53,986 nucleotides of DNA from an uncultured Lachnospira sp. (GCA_910585095.1 CAJUBU010000021.1:1-53986), one strand, 5' to 3'; counted from the stretch's first letter, positions 9,535 to 18,540 are shown. Made by a program: numbers and translations. Notes: generated from the letters alone by a model not told the origin.

Positions 9535-10053
9535 TTATTTTCCAAGTGCTTTTTTTACATCTGCTAAATAATCTTTTCCATTCACAAAGTAAATATAATT
9601 GAGTGGGTCAATTTCAATCACCTTTTCGCCATTGATATATGTTGCATAATATGATGTTGCATATTCTCCGCTCACTTCTGCCGCACTTGCTGTGGCAACT
9701 TTACCAGGATTTAATTTTTTAGGCATTAATGTTAAAATATGTTTAACTTGTACCACCTCTATTTTTCCCTTTACAGTATCTTTTTGTTGCTGCGCGGCTC
9801 TTAAATCAATATGATGTTCTCGAGGCTCATTTAACTTGATAGCATTTTTTGTAACTGTTCTAAAATTAAATGTTGTTGTCATTGCTTCAATCGCACCTAA
9901 TATAACCGATTCAAATTTACCGCCAATACCAGCGCCGCTTATTTCTTCTGTCATATTAGAAATTTCTGGAAGAGACACTTCCGATATACCTAAATATTCC
10001 GTTGCGTCCTCATATACCGCAAATCCTATGACCGTTTCATCAACCTTTGGCAT
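9535..10053 (-). CDS. Major tail tube protein (FII-like)
   Basis: 172 residues of the P2 FII contractile-tail tube family. Visible features: VIGFAVYEDATEYLGISEVSLPEI at the start, SGAGIGGKFESVILGAIEAMTTTFNFRTV (about 40-68), and the C-terminal YYATYINGEKVIEIDPLNYIYFVNGKDYLADV, which is very characteristic. The subunit polymerises into the inner tube inside the sheath. It lies directly downstream of the sheath gene, with AAGGAGGT before the ATG. No anomalies in length or motif. Confidence 0.93.
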   Translation of the reverse strand: MPKVDETVIGFAVYEDATEYLGISEVSLPEISNMTEEISGAGIGGKFESVILGAIEAMTTTFNFRTVTKNAIKLNEPREHHIDLRAAQQQKDTVKGKIEVVQVKHILTLMPKKLNPGKVATASAAEVSGEYATSYYATYINGEKVIEIDPLNYIYFVNGKDYLADVKKALGK

Positions 10054-10094
10054 TTCTTAAACCTCCTTGTAAACCAATATTATTACTATCATTA

Positions 10095-11552
10095 TTATAT
10101 AAATAAATCATCTAAATACCTCACATCATACTCCAGAACAAAATCCAATTCTTTTGCTGGACTAGACGGCGCAAGATAAATATGGAAATGGGCAATTCCT
10201 TGTTGTAAGTCAAACTCTGTATTTTCTTCTGTCAAAAACTCAACACGCCCGCCGTAAATAACTTCTTCTGCTATCAGTCCATTTAGCCATAAATTTAAGC
10301 TTTGTGTAACCGATTCAATTAAGCGTTTATTTAATTTTCTATCAACCTTATTCCAGACGGATAATATAATGGAATTAGACACCCAATCAAACATACGGCT
10401 TACATTGTAAAAATAATCGGTTACATCGGTATTTGACGGATAACAAGCGGTTTCATTTCCCCATGATACATAACCACCCATAAGGTTTAATCCTGTAATA
10501 ATTCCCTGTGAATTTAGGTAATTTGCTTTTGTAATATCAAATAAAACCTCTGTTTTATCTGCCAATGCCATGCCATCAATTTGCAGTGCTTTATTACTTG
10601 CCGATTCACAAGGCGTTCCTTTTCCTAAATCTTCATTAGCGTCCGTTGCTGATATACTTCCAGCAAGATGTGTAGAATAGTGATACAGTTTTCCACCAAG
10701 CGTAACCATTGGGAAAACAACTAATTGCGTTGGCTGTGTAATATTATTATCGTTTTTCCACTTGACGGCTTCTGTATAAGTTGTTGTACATGTAGTATCA
10801 ACATCAATAATTGCCTTTGCTGCAAATAAGCCATTAATACATTCTGCTTTTGCCGCCATAATAGCCGCCACTTCACTGTCATGCGAAAAGTTCGGTGCTA
10901 ATAAGATAGTAGGAATAACTCTGTATTTTGGAAAAACAACATCTACCAATTCAAACCCTTTGGATTTTTTTGTCGTTACATCATATCCGCCAATAATATC
11001 CTCTTTTGTTACTTTCGATGGGTCTATATTTTTATACTTAATATTAATTTTTGCAGTATCAGACGTGATTTTCCCACCTTCTATACGCTCTAATTGCAAA
11101 ACATTGTTTGTATAAATAAGGTCATAATCTATGCCCTTACTATATTCTTCCGTTAACTCTTCCCCATTGTAGCCTTTTACACTAACTGAATCTATTAATG
11201 TTTCAAAAAATAGTTCTGCCACTCCTGATGTTAATACAACGTCTTTTGTTGTTTCCTCTGTTACATGCTTTGCAGGGTCTAATACATTCACCATAACAAT
11301 TGGTGCATTTTTATAAAGCTGGAAACTGGTATAAATTTCTTCGCAAATATCATATTTTTGCCAATCGTCACTATATCCCATTGCTTTTACTGCTTCAGCG
11401 TAAGAATATGCTAAAATAGGTTCATTTACTTTGCCGCTTACGGTATGAACGGGAGCCGTTCCTACAATAAAATGAATACTGCTGTCTGCGGTAACAGGTG
11501 TTGACACTGATGTAGCCTGTTTACTTGCTTTTACTCCATGATAATACGCCAT
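10095..11552 (-). CDS. Tail sheath protein (FI-like)
   Basis: 485 residues; forms the contractile sheath. Hallmarks: MAYYHGVKASKQATSVSTPVTADSSIHFIVGTAPVH at the start, IPTILLAPNFSHDSEVAAIM mid-protein, LNLMGGYVSWGNETACYPSNTDVTDYFYNVSRMFDWV (about 345-385, containing the usual GG.vlwG-type motif) and the C-terminal AHFHIYLAPSSPAKELDFVLEYD. The arrangement matches the P2 FI family. AAGGAGG precedes the ATG. Its stop is 41 bases before the tube gene. Sheath presence identifies the phage as a myovirus or contractile particle. Confidence 0.95.
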   Translation of the reverse strand: MAYYHGVKASKQATSVSTPVTADSSIHFIVGTAPVHTVSGKVNEPILAYSYAEAVKAMGYSDDWQKYDICEEIYTSFQLYKNAPIVMVNVLDPAKHVTEETTKDVVLTSGVAELFFETLIDSVSVKGYNGEELTEEYSKGIDYDLIYTNNVLQLERIEGGKITSDTAKINIKYKNIDPSKVTKEDIIGGYDVTTKKSKGFELVDVVFPKYRVIPTILLAPNFSHDSEVAAIMAAKAECINGLFAAKAIIDVDTTCTTTYTEAVKWKNDNNITQPTQLVVFPMVTLGGKLYHYSTHLAGSISATDANEDLGKGTPCESASNKALQIDGMALADKTEVLFDITKANYLNSQGIITGLNLMGGYVSWGNETACYPSNTDVTDYFYNVSRMFDWVSNSIILSVWNKVDRKLNKRLIESVTQSLNLWLNGLIAEEVIYGGRVEFLTEENTEFDLQQGIAHFHIYLAPSSPAKELDFVLEYDVRYLDDLFI

Positions 11553-11553
11553 T

Positions 11554-11919
11554 TTAATCCTCCTTGTGCCTTGACAGGCTTAAAATATCATTATAGTACT
11601 TATTTAATAACATACCTGTCTTTTTTACTTTTTCTTTACTTGCTGCAAGGTTTTTAACTGTTACCAAAAGATGTTTTACTTGAGGAAATTTATCCAATGT
11701 ATCTTTTAAATGTTCCTCAATTGTTGCTCGCTTTCCATACAATATGGTATTTTCAGCCAATCCCGTTTTTAGTGTTGGTCCAATATAAATAAAACTATCT
11801 TCTGTAATCGTGTTTTTTGTATTTACATTTTCCCAAACTTGTTTTTGCCCTCCTGCATTTTCTTTAAACACTTCTTTTTTAAGTGTTTTTTCTGCTTCTA
11901 TATATGTTTTTTCTGCCAT
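11554..11919 (-). CDS. Hypothetical phage protein upstream of sheath
   Basis: 121 residues, lysine-rich and probably soluble (MAEKTYIEAEKTLKKEVF...). I do not recognise a family. The segment SFIYIGPTLKTGLAENTILYGKRATIEEHL followed by FPQVKHLLVTVKNL reads like the small proteins found just before sheath genes in Clostridia myoprophages. It has a good GAGGAGG site and is separated from the sheath start by one base, so it is almost certainly co-translated with it. A role in tail completion is only suggested by position. Confidence 0.75.
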   Translation of the reverse strand: MAEKTYIEAEKTLKKEVFKENAGGQKQVWENVNTKNTITEDSFIYIGPTLKTGLAENTILYGKRATIEEHLKDTLDKFPQVKHLLVTVKNLAASKEKVKKTGMLLNKYYNDILSLSRHKED

Positions 11920-11935
11920 GTATCACCCCTCCTCT

Positions 11936-12409
11936 TCACTCTAAATATTGTCTTACATTTCTTTGTGTTTTTGTCATTTCCCATATCGTCATCATTTCAC
12001 CAATTTGGTACACTTCTAAATCATCATCATACACAATGATTTCTATTGGTTTTTGACAAGAATAATGTTGTTCTATCACTACATCTTCTAATAATTTTTG
12101 TTCAATTTTTGTTAAAAGATTTAAGCATTGTATGTAATTTTCTTCTTTATCTTCTGAAAATGTGACACAAATAATACGCACCCTACATACACTTTCTTCA
12201 TCATCTGTCTTTTTGGTGAGAAGTTTTAAAAGTATATAGGGTGCTGCTTTCTTTTCTAATTCTTTTTCTGGCAAATGACCTATAAAAACCTTTGGCGGTC
12301 GCCTTGCTTCTTCTTTTCCATTCTCTGGAACGCGTGCAATCAATACCATATTCTTTGTAATTTCTTCAACGTATTTTTTTAATGATTGCAATAATTCTAA
12401 TGGTGTCAT
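11936..12409 (-). CDS. Phage tail completion/terminator-like protein
   Basis: 157 residues: an N-terminal helix (TPLELLQSLKKYVEEITK), then PPKVFIGHLPEKELEKKAAPYILLKLLTKKTDDEESVCRVRIICVTFSEDKEENYIQCLNLLTKIEQKLLED. The pattern of strand (ILLKLL), acidic loop and VRIICVTFS strand is that of small tail-terminator or neck proteins, and the position between the GpZ-like gene and the sheath fits. No catalytic motif. Assignment is mostly contextual. Confidence 0.65.
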   Translation of the reverse strand: MTPLELLQSLKKYVEEITKNMVLIARVPENGKEEARRPPKVFIGHLPEKELEKKAAPYILLKLLTKKTDDEESVCRVRIICVTFSEDKEENYIQCLNLLTKIEQKLLEDVVIEQHYSCQKPIEIIVYDDDLEVYQIGEMMTIWEMTKTQRNVRQYLE

Positions 12410-12428
12410 TATGAATCCTTACCTTTGT

Positions 12429-12995
12429 TTAATTTTGATTTAACAATCGCTCAATTTCATGGTTTATTCTCTGGTTAATAACTTCATTGACTCTGCTTTC
12501 TACCATACTCATAACTTTATCATTTCCGACCATCTGCGGCACTGCGGGAGAGAGCAACTCTTTTATTTTTCCTTCCTGTTTTCTTTCAAAAATGCCAATA
12601 TGTCCAGATTTCATTTGTTGCACAAAAACATTATGTTTTCTCGCAAATGCTACAAAGCTGCTTGCTTTTAACACCGCTGCACTTGGCGTTTCTTTATACT
12701 TTGGAACATTGGGCGATACTTTAAAACGAATAAGCGGTATCACACCGCCAGAATATTCAATACTGCCTATTATTCCATTGCTTGATGGGCTAACACTGTT
12801 ATATTTCATATAACCATAACGATTAAAGTCACTTGCTGATATATGATAAGTCTGTCGCACTGCTTTACCCGCTGCTGCTTTACCTGCTATTAAACCTCTT
12901 GCCATTGCAGGTTTTAATACCTTTTTATCTACATTTTCAATTCCTGCAAGAATTGCATGGATTCTATCTATTGTTTGCGTTGATATTTCAATCAT
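12429..12995 (-). CDS. Minor tail protein Z-like (neck/tail completion)
   Basis: 188 residues of the GpZ-like family: AMARGLIAGKAAAGKAVRQTYHISASDFNRY (about 30-60) and GVIPLIRFKVSPNVP, then FVAFARKHNVFVQQMKSGHIGIFERK. The family contributes to the head-tail connector or tail tip. Its ATG shares a base with the stop of the upstream gene (TAATG at 12997-12993), a sign of coupled translation. C-terminal helices (VNEVINQRINHEIERLLNQN) may oligomerise. Confidence 0.75.
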   Translation of the reverse strand: MIEISTQTIDRIHAILAGIENVDKKVLKPAMARGLIAGKAAAGKAVRQTYHISASDFNRYGYMKYNSVSPSSNGIIGSIEYSGGVIPLIRFKVSPNVPKYKETPSAAVLKASSFVAFARKHNVFVQQMKSGHIGIFERKQEGKIKELLSPAVPQMVGNDKVMSMVESRVNEVINQRINHEIERLLNQN

Positions 12996-13336
12996 TACTC
13001 GTCAAATCTTTCTAATTCAATTATTAATTCGTTATATTCATTTCGTACATTGACTATTTTAAAAAGGTCATTGTCAATCCAAAATCGTGCATTTTGTCGT
13101 GGCTCTTTTTCTATATCACTTAATCGAACACGAATAACAATATACTGCCTATAAATTCCTTCTGCATGGTCTCCAGAAGCTAACTGCTGTCTATCTTTTG
13201 TTTCTTCCAAATCAAATATAATGGGAATCTCTTTCACAATCCCATCATATTTGATTAATTTTACTTGAGCAAATTCGTTAGTATTATAAAAAGTTGAATC
13301 TAAATCCCTATCTAGCATTTCTTTAAAATTTTTCAT
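12995..13336 (-). CDS. Head-tail joining protein (FII-type adaptor)
   Basis: 113 residues from ATG 13336 (MKNFKEMLDRDLDSTFYN), chosen because AGAGGA lies 5 bases upstream; the open frame extends to 13396 but without a better start. The composition, a short helix followed by strands QVKLIKYDGIVKEIPIIFD and YRQYIVIRVRLSDIEKEPRQNARFWIDNDLFKIVNVRNEYNELIIELERF, matches lambda FII-like joining proteins that sit on the connector. It follows the capsid gene, as in lambda order E-FI-FII. Confidence 0.72.
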   Translation of the reverse strand: MKNFKEMLDRDLDSTFYNTNEFAQVKLIKYDGIVKEIPIIFDLEETKDRQQLASGDHAEGIYRQYIVIRVRLSDIEKEPRQNARFWIDNDLFKIVNVRNEYNELIIELERFDE

Positions 13337-13467
13337 AAAAATCCTCTTTTTCGCGCAAAGAGTTAAAAACTCTTTTAGCAACTTTGTGTCAAGCAATGCA
13401 CAGACATAAATTGCTAATTAAATTTCATTTAACTTGTGAAATAATTTATCTTTCACACTATTACCTT

Positions 13468-14523
13468 TTAACAAACCGTAGCAACAAACCACGAGTCAAC
13501 CTCATGCGGCACACAAAGAGGGGCAGAAGATAACTGTAAAAAGCGTCTTGACGGACGTCGTTCTACCCATTGTTCAGGAATACGTACACCTTCCACAACG
13601 GAAATCGTTTTTCCCGCCTCGTCCACAATGCCAATCGCGCCATAATACATAGAATATTCAGCTTCGGTAGAAAGCAATGCAACTATATTTTCAGGAAGTA
13701 ATGGCTTTTCTTCTGGCTTATCTTTGTTTGTCCAGTCATCAAGATACCATTCATTATATGTGTATATGTCCATACCCATCTCATGAAGAGTACCAACATA
13801 TGTAGCACCATTTGGCAGTTCCTTTGGTGCAATAACTGCAACGTCAAATCGCCTTACATCAAGAATTTTCTGTACTTCTTCATCTTGTAAAAATGCTGCT
13901 GCTGCCTTTTTGCCCATCAGACAAATATTACAATTAACAAATCCTGTTTTTTGTACCTGTTCGCGCCATTCTTTTAACTGCTCGATTTTACCGCCCTTTG
14001 CTGTTTTCCAATTTTCTGCTGTTTTTAGCGTTTCTTTATTGGTAAATTGAAAGTCAATTTCTTCTTGAATCTTTTTTCCATTCTCATCAAAAATTGGAAT
14101 CTTGCCAGTAAATAAGGCTTGACAACACATCCATTCTTCTCTACGCGTAATGGTTTCATCAAGTTTTGTAAAATCACGCTGCATTTTTTCAACGGCTCTT
14201 TGGTCTGGCGATTTTCCATTATATAAACTTTCACCTGGCGTGCGTTTTAAAATATCATCAATTGTTGTAATGGTATTTGGTGCTACAAGCGGCGGCTCAT
14301 ATGTATTGGTTTGAAAACCATCATTTTCTATGGTTGTGCCGCCTATTTTTCGATGTACAAATGGCGCTAACTTTCGATTCCCTTTTTTAAAATCAACATC
14401 AACCTTTTGTGTATAAAATGTTTCTACATTTCTAAAAAATGTATCTTTAATAAACGTATGTACTTTTGGCATACGTTCTATTAATTTTCCCATCGTTCGT
14501 GGGTCGTAAATACTAATTGCCAT
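13468..14523 (-). CDS. Major capsid protein (lambda gpE-like)
   Basis: 351 residues of the Phage_cap_E family. Diagnostic stretches include FIKDTFFRNVETFYTQKVDVDFKKGNRKLAPFVHRKIGG (about 24-62), the spine-helix region VEKMQRDFTKLDETITRREEWMCCQALFTGKI, and the C-terminal MYYGAIGIVDEAGKTISVVEGVRIPEQWVERRPSRRFLQLSSAPLCVPHEVDSW. The subunit builds the icosahedral shell. It follows the decoration protein and protease genes as in lambda. AGAGGT precedes the ATG. Length is close to lambda gpE (341). Confidence 0.95.
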   Translation of the reverse strand: MAISIYDPRTMGKLIERMPKVHTFIKDTFFRNVETFYTQKVDVDFKKGNRKLAPFVHRKIGGTTIENDGFQTNTYEPPLVAPNTITTIDDILKRTPGESLYNGKSPDQRAVEKMQRDFTKLDETITRREEWMCCQALFTGKIPIFDENGKKIQEEIDFQFTNKETLKTAENWKTAKGGKIEQLKEWREQVQKTGFVNCNICLMGKKAAAAFLQDEEVQKILDVRRFDVAVIAPKELPNGATYVGTLHEMGMDIYTYNEWYLDDWTNKDKPEEKPLLPENIVALLSTEAEYSMYYGAIGIVDEAGKTISVVEGVRIPEQWVERRPSRRFLQLSSAPLCVPHEVDSWFVATVC

Positions 14524-14550
14524 CTTTTTTACCTCTTTTTTATAAATTTC

Positions 14551-14940
14551 TTATTCTGTTGGCTGTGTGTCGCCACTGCTATTTATTGTTACTGCATTAT
14601 CTGTATTCACTAAAAAAATGCCTAATTTTCTAAATGGCTCTTTAAAATCGGACACACTACTTCCGCTTGGCACATTAATAGATTCTCCAAAAAACTGCCC
14701 CGTCAAATATAGGACAATTTCTTGCCCTGCTATTGCGTCCTCTGCTGCCAAACCATAAACACTGGTTATTGTATCTGCTGTAACGGCTTTAATTTTTCCA
14801 TTGGTATCCAGTGTAACGGGTGTAAGTTCTGTAATAATTTCACCCTCTGCCACCGTTCCAGAATCGGTTACAACTGGATAATCCCCCGCGTGTACTCGTT
14901 TTGGAATATAACTTTCTAATAGTTCCTTTCCTGCTGCCAT
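14551..14940 (-). CDS. Head decoration protein D
   Basis: 129 residues of the lambda gpD family (HDPD). PKRVHAGDYPVVTDSGTVAEGEIITELTPVTLDTNGKIKA and DTITSVYGLAAEDAIAGQEIVLYLTGQFFGESINVPSG show the typical beta-rich trimeric fold; gpD trimers cement the expanded capsid. GGAGGT before the ATG. It lies between protease/scaffold and capsid, the lambda order C-D-E. Confidence 0.9.
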   Translation of the reverse strand: MAAGKELLESYIPKRVHAGDYPVVTDSGTVAEGEIITELTPVTLDTNGKIKAVTADTITSVYGLAAEDAIAGQEIVLYLTGQFFGESINVPSGSSVSDFKEPFRKLGIFLVNTDNAVTINSSGDTQPTE

Positions 14941-14959
14941 CTGCTTTTACCTCCATATA

Positions 14960-16156
14960 TTATTTTGTTTTAGGATATAATTTGTCGATAATATCGCCAT
15001 AAGGGTCATCCTCATTATTTCCATTATGTCCCTTGTTTGGCGTAGGTGTAACATTATTCATATTGGAATTTTTAATGTCGTCCTCACGATTATTTAAAAA
15101 TGTATTTCCTAACTTTTTCTGTTCTGCTATCATTTGCATAGCAAACGCCTCTGCACTAATTGGCTTTTCATACTTTGCCTGGCTTGCTAGGTTTTCATAT
15201 CCAGGCAATGTCATTTCATCAATTGCCTTTATTCGCTGTCTTTCTGCCTCTACTGCTGTCTGCTGTGTTCCCTCTGTATTTGCCATCATCTCATTTTTAT
15301 AAGCATTGGCTACATCAGGATACTTCTTTTTAAATTCGTCTAATGTCAATGTCCTATCCTCCTCATTATTTTGATTGTTTTTATTATAGCTGCCCTTACA
15401 GTTTAATAACTCTTTAGGTACTGTGTGAAAGCCTTGAATATTAATAGGTACAGAATTTACAATAATTCTTTCTGTATCTTCTATTTGTGTTTGTACATCA
15501 GTAAACAAAACCGCTGTACAAAACCCTGCCTGCACTGCCTCTTCACCTGTAAACCACGTTTCATCTGCCATAAGATTTTTTATTTCATCTTCCGACTTAT
15601 CTGTAACCGTCATGTAACAATTAACAATAGATTGTTTAATCGTTTCTAATTCATCAGCAATCTTTTTTAATTCACTTGCGTTGTAATATCCCAATATACC
15701 TGCCATTGGGTCATGTATCATAAAAATACCACCTACGGATATTTCAATGGTGTCTCCTGCCATCGCTATAATCGTTGCGGCAGAAGCACACCAGCCGTCT
15801 ATTTTTACTGCTATTTTGGCTTTATGCTCTTTTAAACAGGTATAAATAGCAACTGCCGCAAAAACATCGCCACCACCTGAATTAATACGCACAACAATTT
15901 CATCAACTGCACCTAATTCTTTCAATTCTTTGTTAAATTCCTTTGGTGTTATCTCATCACCATACCAAGAATAGTCGGAAATTTCGCCATACAAAACAAG
16001 TTCAGCTTTATTTTCCTCCTGATTTGATATAAAATTCCAAAATCGACATATTTCATTTTTATTCTTCGGCTTCTTCCTCTGTTTCTCCTCCATTGTTGTT
16101 GATACCTGATTTCGTATCCTTATTATTGTTCGTAACCTTTCCGCTTGGCTCTGCAT
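14960..16156 (-). CDS. ClpP-like prohead protease with C-terminal scaffold-like region
   Basis: 398 residues. The ClpP fold covers about 50-225: VRINSGGGDVFAAVAI (oxyanion region), GWCASAATIIAMAG with catalytic Ser125, FMIHDPMAG with His148, and MADETWFTGEEAVQAGF supplying Asp198. The charged, glutamine-rich tail (about 260-398) resembles a scaffold domain, like the C/Nu3 arrangement. AAAGGAGGT seven bases before the ATG at 16156 decides the start; it creates a 98-base overlap with the portal gene. An inner ATG at 16093 lacks such a site, but because the purine-rich string also codes portal residues KEV, the shorter 377-residue form cannot be excluded. Confidence 0.88.
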   Translation of the reverse strand: MQSQAERLRTIIRIRNQVSTTMEEKQRKKPKNKNEICRFWNFISNQEENKAELVLYGEISDYSWYGDEITPKEFNKELKELGAVDEIVVRINSGGGDVFAAVAIYTCLKEHKAKIAVKIDGWCASAATIIAMAGDTIEISVGGIFMIHDPMAGILGYYNASELKKIADELETIKQSIVNCYMTVTDKSEDEIKNLMADETWFTGEEAVQAGFCTAVLFTDVQTQIEDTERIIVNSVPINIQGFHTVPKELLNCKGSYNKNNQNNEEDRTLTLDEFKKKYPDVANAYKNEMMANTEGTQQTAVEAERQRIKAIDEMTLPGYENLASQAKYEKPISAEAFAMQMIAEQKKLGNTFLNNREDDIKNSNMNNVTPTPNKGHNGNNEDDPYGDIIDKLYPKTK

Positions 16157-17669
16157 GTTCGATGACCTCCTTTAACAATTTTTCCTCACGGTCACGCTGT
16201 TTGATATTTCGATAAAAGTCGGTTCCTGTAAGTTCTGCGGTTTCTCTCTGCCTTGTTGAAAATCCGCCAGCAACTCTTAATTCTGCCGCTTCAACCTCTT
16301 TTTTCGGGTCTAACTGACGCATACCTGGTCCATTCCATTCTGCTGTGCAATAAGCAGCTTTAATAATAGGGTCATTAAAAAAACCTGGCGCATGAATCCT
16401 TCCCTTTGCCACTGCCTCGCTTAACCATTCCTCATAAATTGGCTGACAAAAGTCGGCTACAAACCATGCTCTGTACATCTTGATAACTTCAAAAAATTCT
16501 AAAATAGCCGCTCTTGAAGCGGAATAATTACTACTAAATGCCATAATAAGGATTTCATACGGAATCTCCAATGCCGCCCCAATCTGTTTAATAACAGCCA
16601 TTACAAAAGGTTCAAAATTGGGGTTTGGTCTTCCTGGATTTACCATGTTTGCCTTCTCGCCTTCTGCAAGGTCAATAATAGAACCAGACCCCAGTTCTAT
16701 ACTATTTTCATCTTCAGAATCAATCTGCATATCTTCGGGTATGGATTCTCCTAGTACTCTGCCATCACCTCCGCCATCTTTTTCAATAAAAACCGTAAAA
16801 ATCCCATTGATAACGGCTGCCAAAACTTCTGCGTCTGTGTACCGCCCAAGCTGCTTTATCGTCTCAATAACAGGGGACAAAAAAGGAACGCCGCGCACTT
16901 GCCCGATACGTTCCCGATTCATTACATGTATTACATTTCTTCGTCCTGTCTTTTCGCCAAAGGCTTCAACTCTTACCCATTCTCGAGGCTTTCTTTCTTT
17001 AAAAGACAACAGGTGAAATGCTGAAATATGATAAGCTACCACTTCTCCAGCCTTATTTTTTTCAATTCCTTCACAAAATAAAGGATTTATTGTTTCTTTA
17101 TCTGGCGTGCTTACTCGGTCTGCCTCTATCAATTCAATACGCAAATCGTAAATGCTGCCAGTTCGAGTTGTTGTTGTCATCAATGCAAAGCAATCGCCAC
17201 TAAGCAGCGCATTAAGTAGCGCCAACTGCTGCAACTGATAAAAGGTATCTATCCTTTCCATGTCGCAATTTTCCGATTCTGCCCAATGCGCAAACTCTCT
17301 TTCTATGGTTTCTTCCAATTTTCTTGCTTCTGCTGACGTAATATTTAAAAAATCCTCATTGATAATACTTTTAAGATGTAACCCTGTACCTACTGCATTG
17401 GTTCTAAGCCTTTTTATTGCTCCTGTGGCAATGTTCGAGCCACCACAATATAAATCTCTTGAACGCTGCCTTAACGTGTCTACATGCTCTTCTATATCTT
17501 CTACATGACTACCTCCGCCATGTGTCCAACCAATAACTGATTTTTTTGTTGAATTAGCGCCATAATTGCCATAACCACTATTAATTATGTTTAATCGTTG
17601 CCTTGCTACTGCTCTTTTTAATGCGTATTGTGGAGAAATACTATTTATTGCTTTTTCAAGAAAGTTCAC
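16059..17669 (-). CDS. Portal protein (lambda gpB-like)
   Basis: 536 residues of the Phage_portal_2 family. NSISPQYALKRAVARQRLNI at the start, GGSHVEDIEEHVDTLRQRSRDLYCGGSNIATGAIKRLRTNAVGTGLHLKS, DCFALMTTTTRTG, IHVMNRERIGQVRGVPFLSPVI, and GAALEIPYEILIMAFSSNYSASRAAILEF are all typical. Twelve copies form the DNA-entry ring at one vertex and dock the terminase. The start codon is GTG (17669), with GGGAG upstream. The acidic C-terminus overlaps the protease start by 98 bases. Confidence 0.94.
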   Translation of the reverse strand: MNFLEKAINSISPQYALKRAVARQRLNIINSGYGNYGANSTKKSVIGWTHGGGSHVEDIEEHVDTLRQRSRDLYCGGSNIATGAIKRLRTNAVGTGLHLKSIINEDFLNITSAEARKLEETIEREFAHWAESENCDMERIDTFYQLQQLALLNALLSGDCFALMTTTTRTGSIYDLRIELIEADRVSTPDKETINPLFCEGIEKNKAGEVVAYHISAFHLLSFKERKPREWVRVEAFGEKTGRRNVIHVMNRERIGQVRGVPFLSPVIETIKQLGRYTDAEVLAAVINGIFTVFIEKDGGGDGRVLGESIPEDMQIDSEDENSIELGSGSIIDLAEGEKANMVNPGRPNPNFEPFVMAVIKQIGAALEIPYEILIMAFSSNYSASRAAILEFFEVIKMYRAWFVADFCQPIYEEWLSEAVAKGRIHAPGFFNDPIIKAAYCTAEWNGPGMRQLDPKKEVEAAELRVAGGFSTRQRETAELTGTDFYRNIKQRDREEKLLKEVIEHAEPSGKVTNNNKDTKSGINNNGGETEEEAEE

Positions 17670-17689
17670 AATACTTTATCTCCCTTCTA

Positions 17690-18424
17690 CTATTCAATCC
17701 TTTTTTGTTCCTTTGCCTGCTCAATACGTGCCGTTGCTGTTTCAAAATAAAATCGTTTTTCTTCAATTCCTATAAAATCCCTGTCCATATTTACGCAAGC
17801 CACGCCAGTACTTCCACTTCCCATAAACATATCTAACACCGTTCCACCCTCTGGACATATTTTAATTAACTCTTCTAAAAGTTCTACTGGCTTTTCTGTT
17901 TGATGATGTTTCTTTTTTGTTGATACGCTTTTAACACGATAACAGCCGCAAAGACTTTTAACACCCTTAACATAATGTACCGATTTTTTTCCATTCGTTC
18001 CCCAGATTATAAATTCACAGTCTTGTCTAAATCGTCCTGGTATATTTCTAGCATTTCCCTTGTCCCAAACAACAATACCTTTATACAACCAACCAGCCAT
18101 TTGTAATGCGTTAATCATACTTACAATATTACGCCAGTCAATAAACATTGCAATAATCGCTTCATCTTTGCTCTTTTGCCGTGCTTTTCTTAAAACCCTT
18201 TGCATAAATTCCGTAAAACTGTTTTGGTCCATGTTATCGCCATCAAAATCAGGAAAACGACAAGAACCATTATATTTTGGATTAAAATATTTATCTGATG
18301 TGCCTTTTTGCCTGTCTGCGGCAAATACTCCTCCTGAATATGGCGCGTCACTTAAAACCATATCTATGCTTTTATTTTCAAGTTCTGCCAACCGTTCTAA
18401 ACAATCGCCCATTAACAACTGCAT
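17690..18424 (-). CDS. DNA methyltransferase, N4/N6 beta-class
   Basis: 244 residues of the N6_N4_Mtase family. The catalytic motif reads DAPY (residues 26-29, in LSDAPYSGG) instead of the common DPPY; HQTEKPVELLEELI (174-187) and the AdoMet-binding DMFMGSGSTGVAC (198-210) follow. Catalytic motif before the FxGxG motif is beta-class order. It methylates adenine N6 or cytosine N4 in DNA, probably protecting phage DNA from host restriction; no restriction partner is present. It is the first gene after late promoter 2 and has GGGAGGA seven bases before the ATG. The small size suggests no separate recognition domain. Confidence 0.88.
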   Translation of the reverse strand: MQLLMGDCLERLAELENKSIDMVLSDAPYSGGVFAADRQKGTSDKYFNPKYNGSCRFPDFDGDNMDQNSFTEFMQRVLRKARQKSKDEAIIAMFIDWRNIVSMINALQMAGWLYKGIVVWDKGNARNIPGRFRQDCEFIIWGTNGKKSVHYVKGVKSLCGCYRVKSVSTKKKHHQTEKPVELLEELIKICPEGGTVLDMFMGSGSTGVACVNMDRDFIGIEEKRFYFETATARIEQAKEQKRIE

Positions 18425-18442
18425 GTTTTATCCTCCCTATAT

Positions 18443-18490
18443 AAAAAAAGCACTAAAGGAAATACCTATATATTTCCTTCAATGCTTTTT
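18443..18490 (-). terminator. Intrinsic terminator inside the leader of the methyltransferase transcript
   Basis: Minus strand: AAAAAGCA (18490-18483) pairs with TGCTTTTT, and AAGGAAATA (18479-18471) with TATTTCCTT (18464-18456); the stem ends in a run of seven T. It lies between late promoter 2 and the methyltransferase ATG, starting at about +3 of the predicted transcript. Confidence 0.8.
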
Positions 18491-18499
18491 CTATTTTAT

Positions 18500-18534
18500 A
18501 TAATATCATAAAAAATCGGGCAATGGCGGGCAAT
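18500..18534 (-). promoter_or_regulatory. Late promoter 2 with tandem ATTGCCCG boxes
   Basis: Minus strand: ATTGCCCG at 18534-18527, CC, ATTGCCCG at 18524-18517, 11 bases, then -10-like TATTAT at 18505-18500. The boxes take the place of a -35. The layout is identical, base for base in spacing, to the element at 22894-22928. Confidence 0.75.
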
Positions 18535-18540
18535 CTTTTA

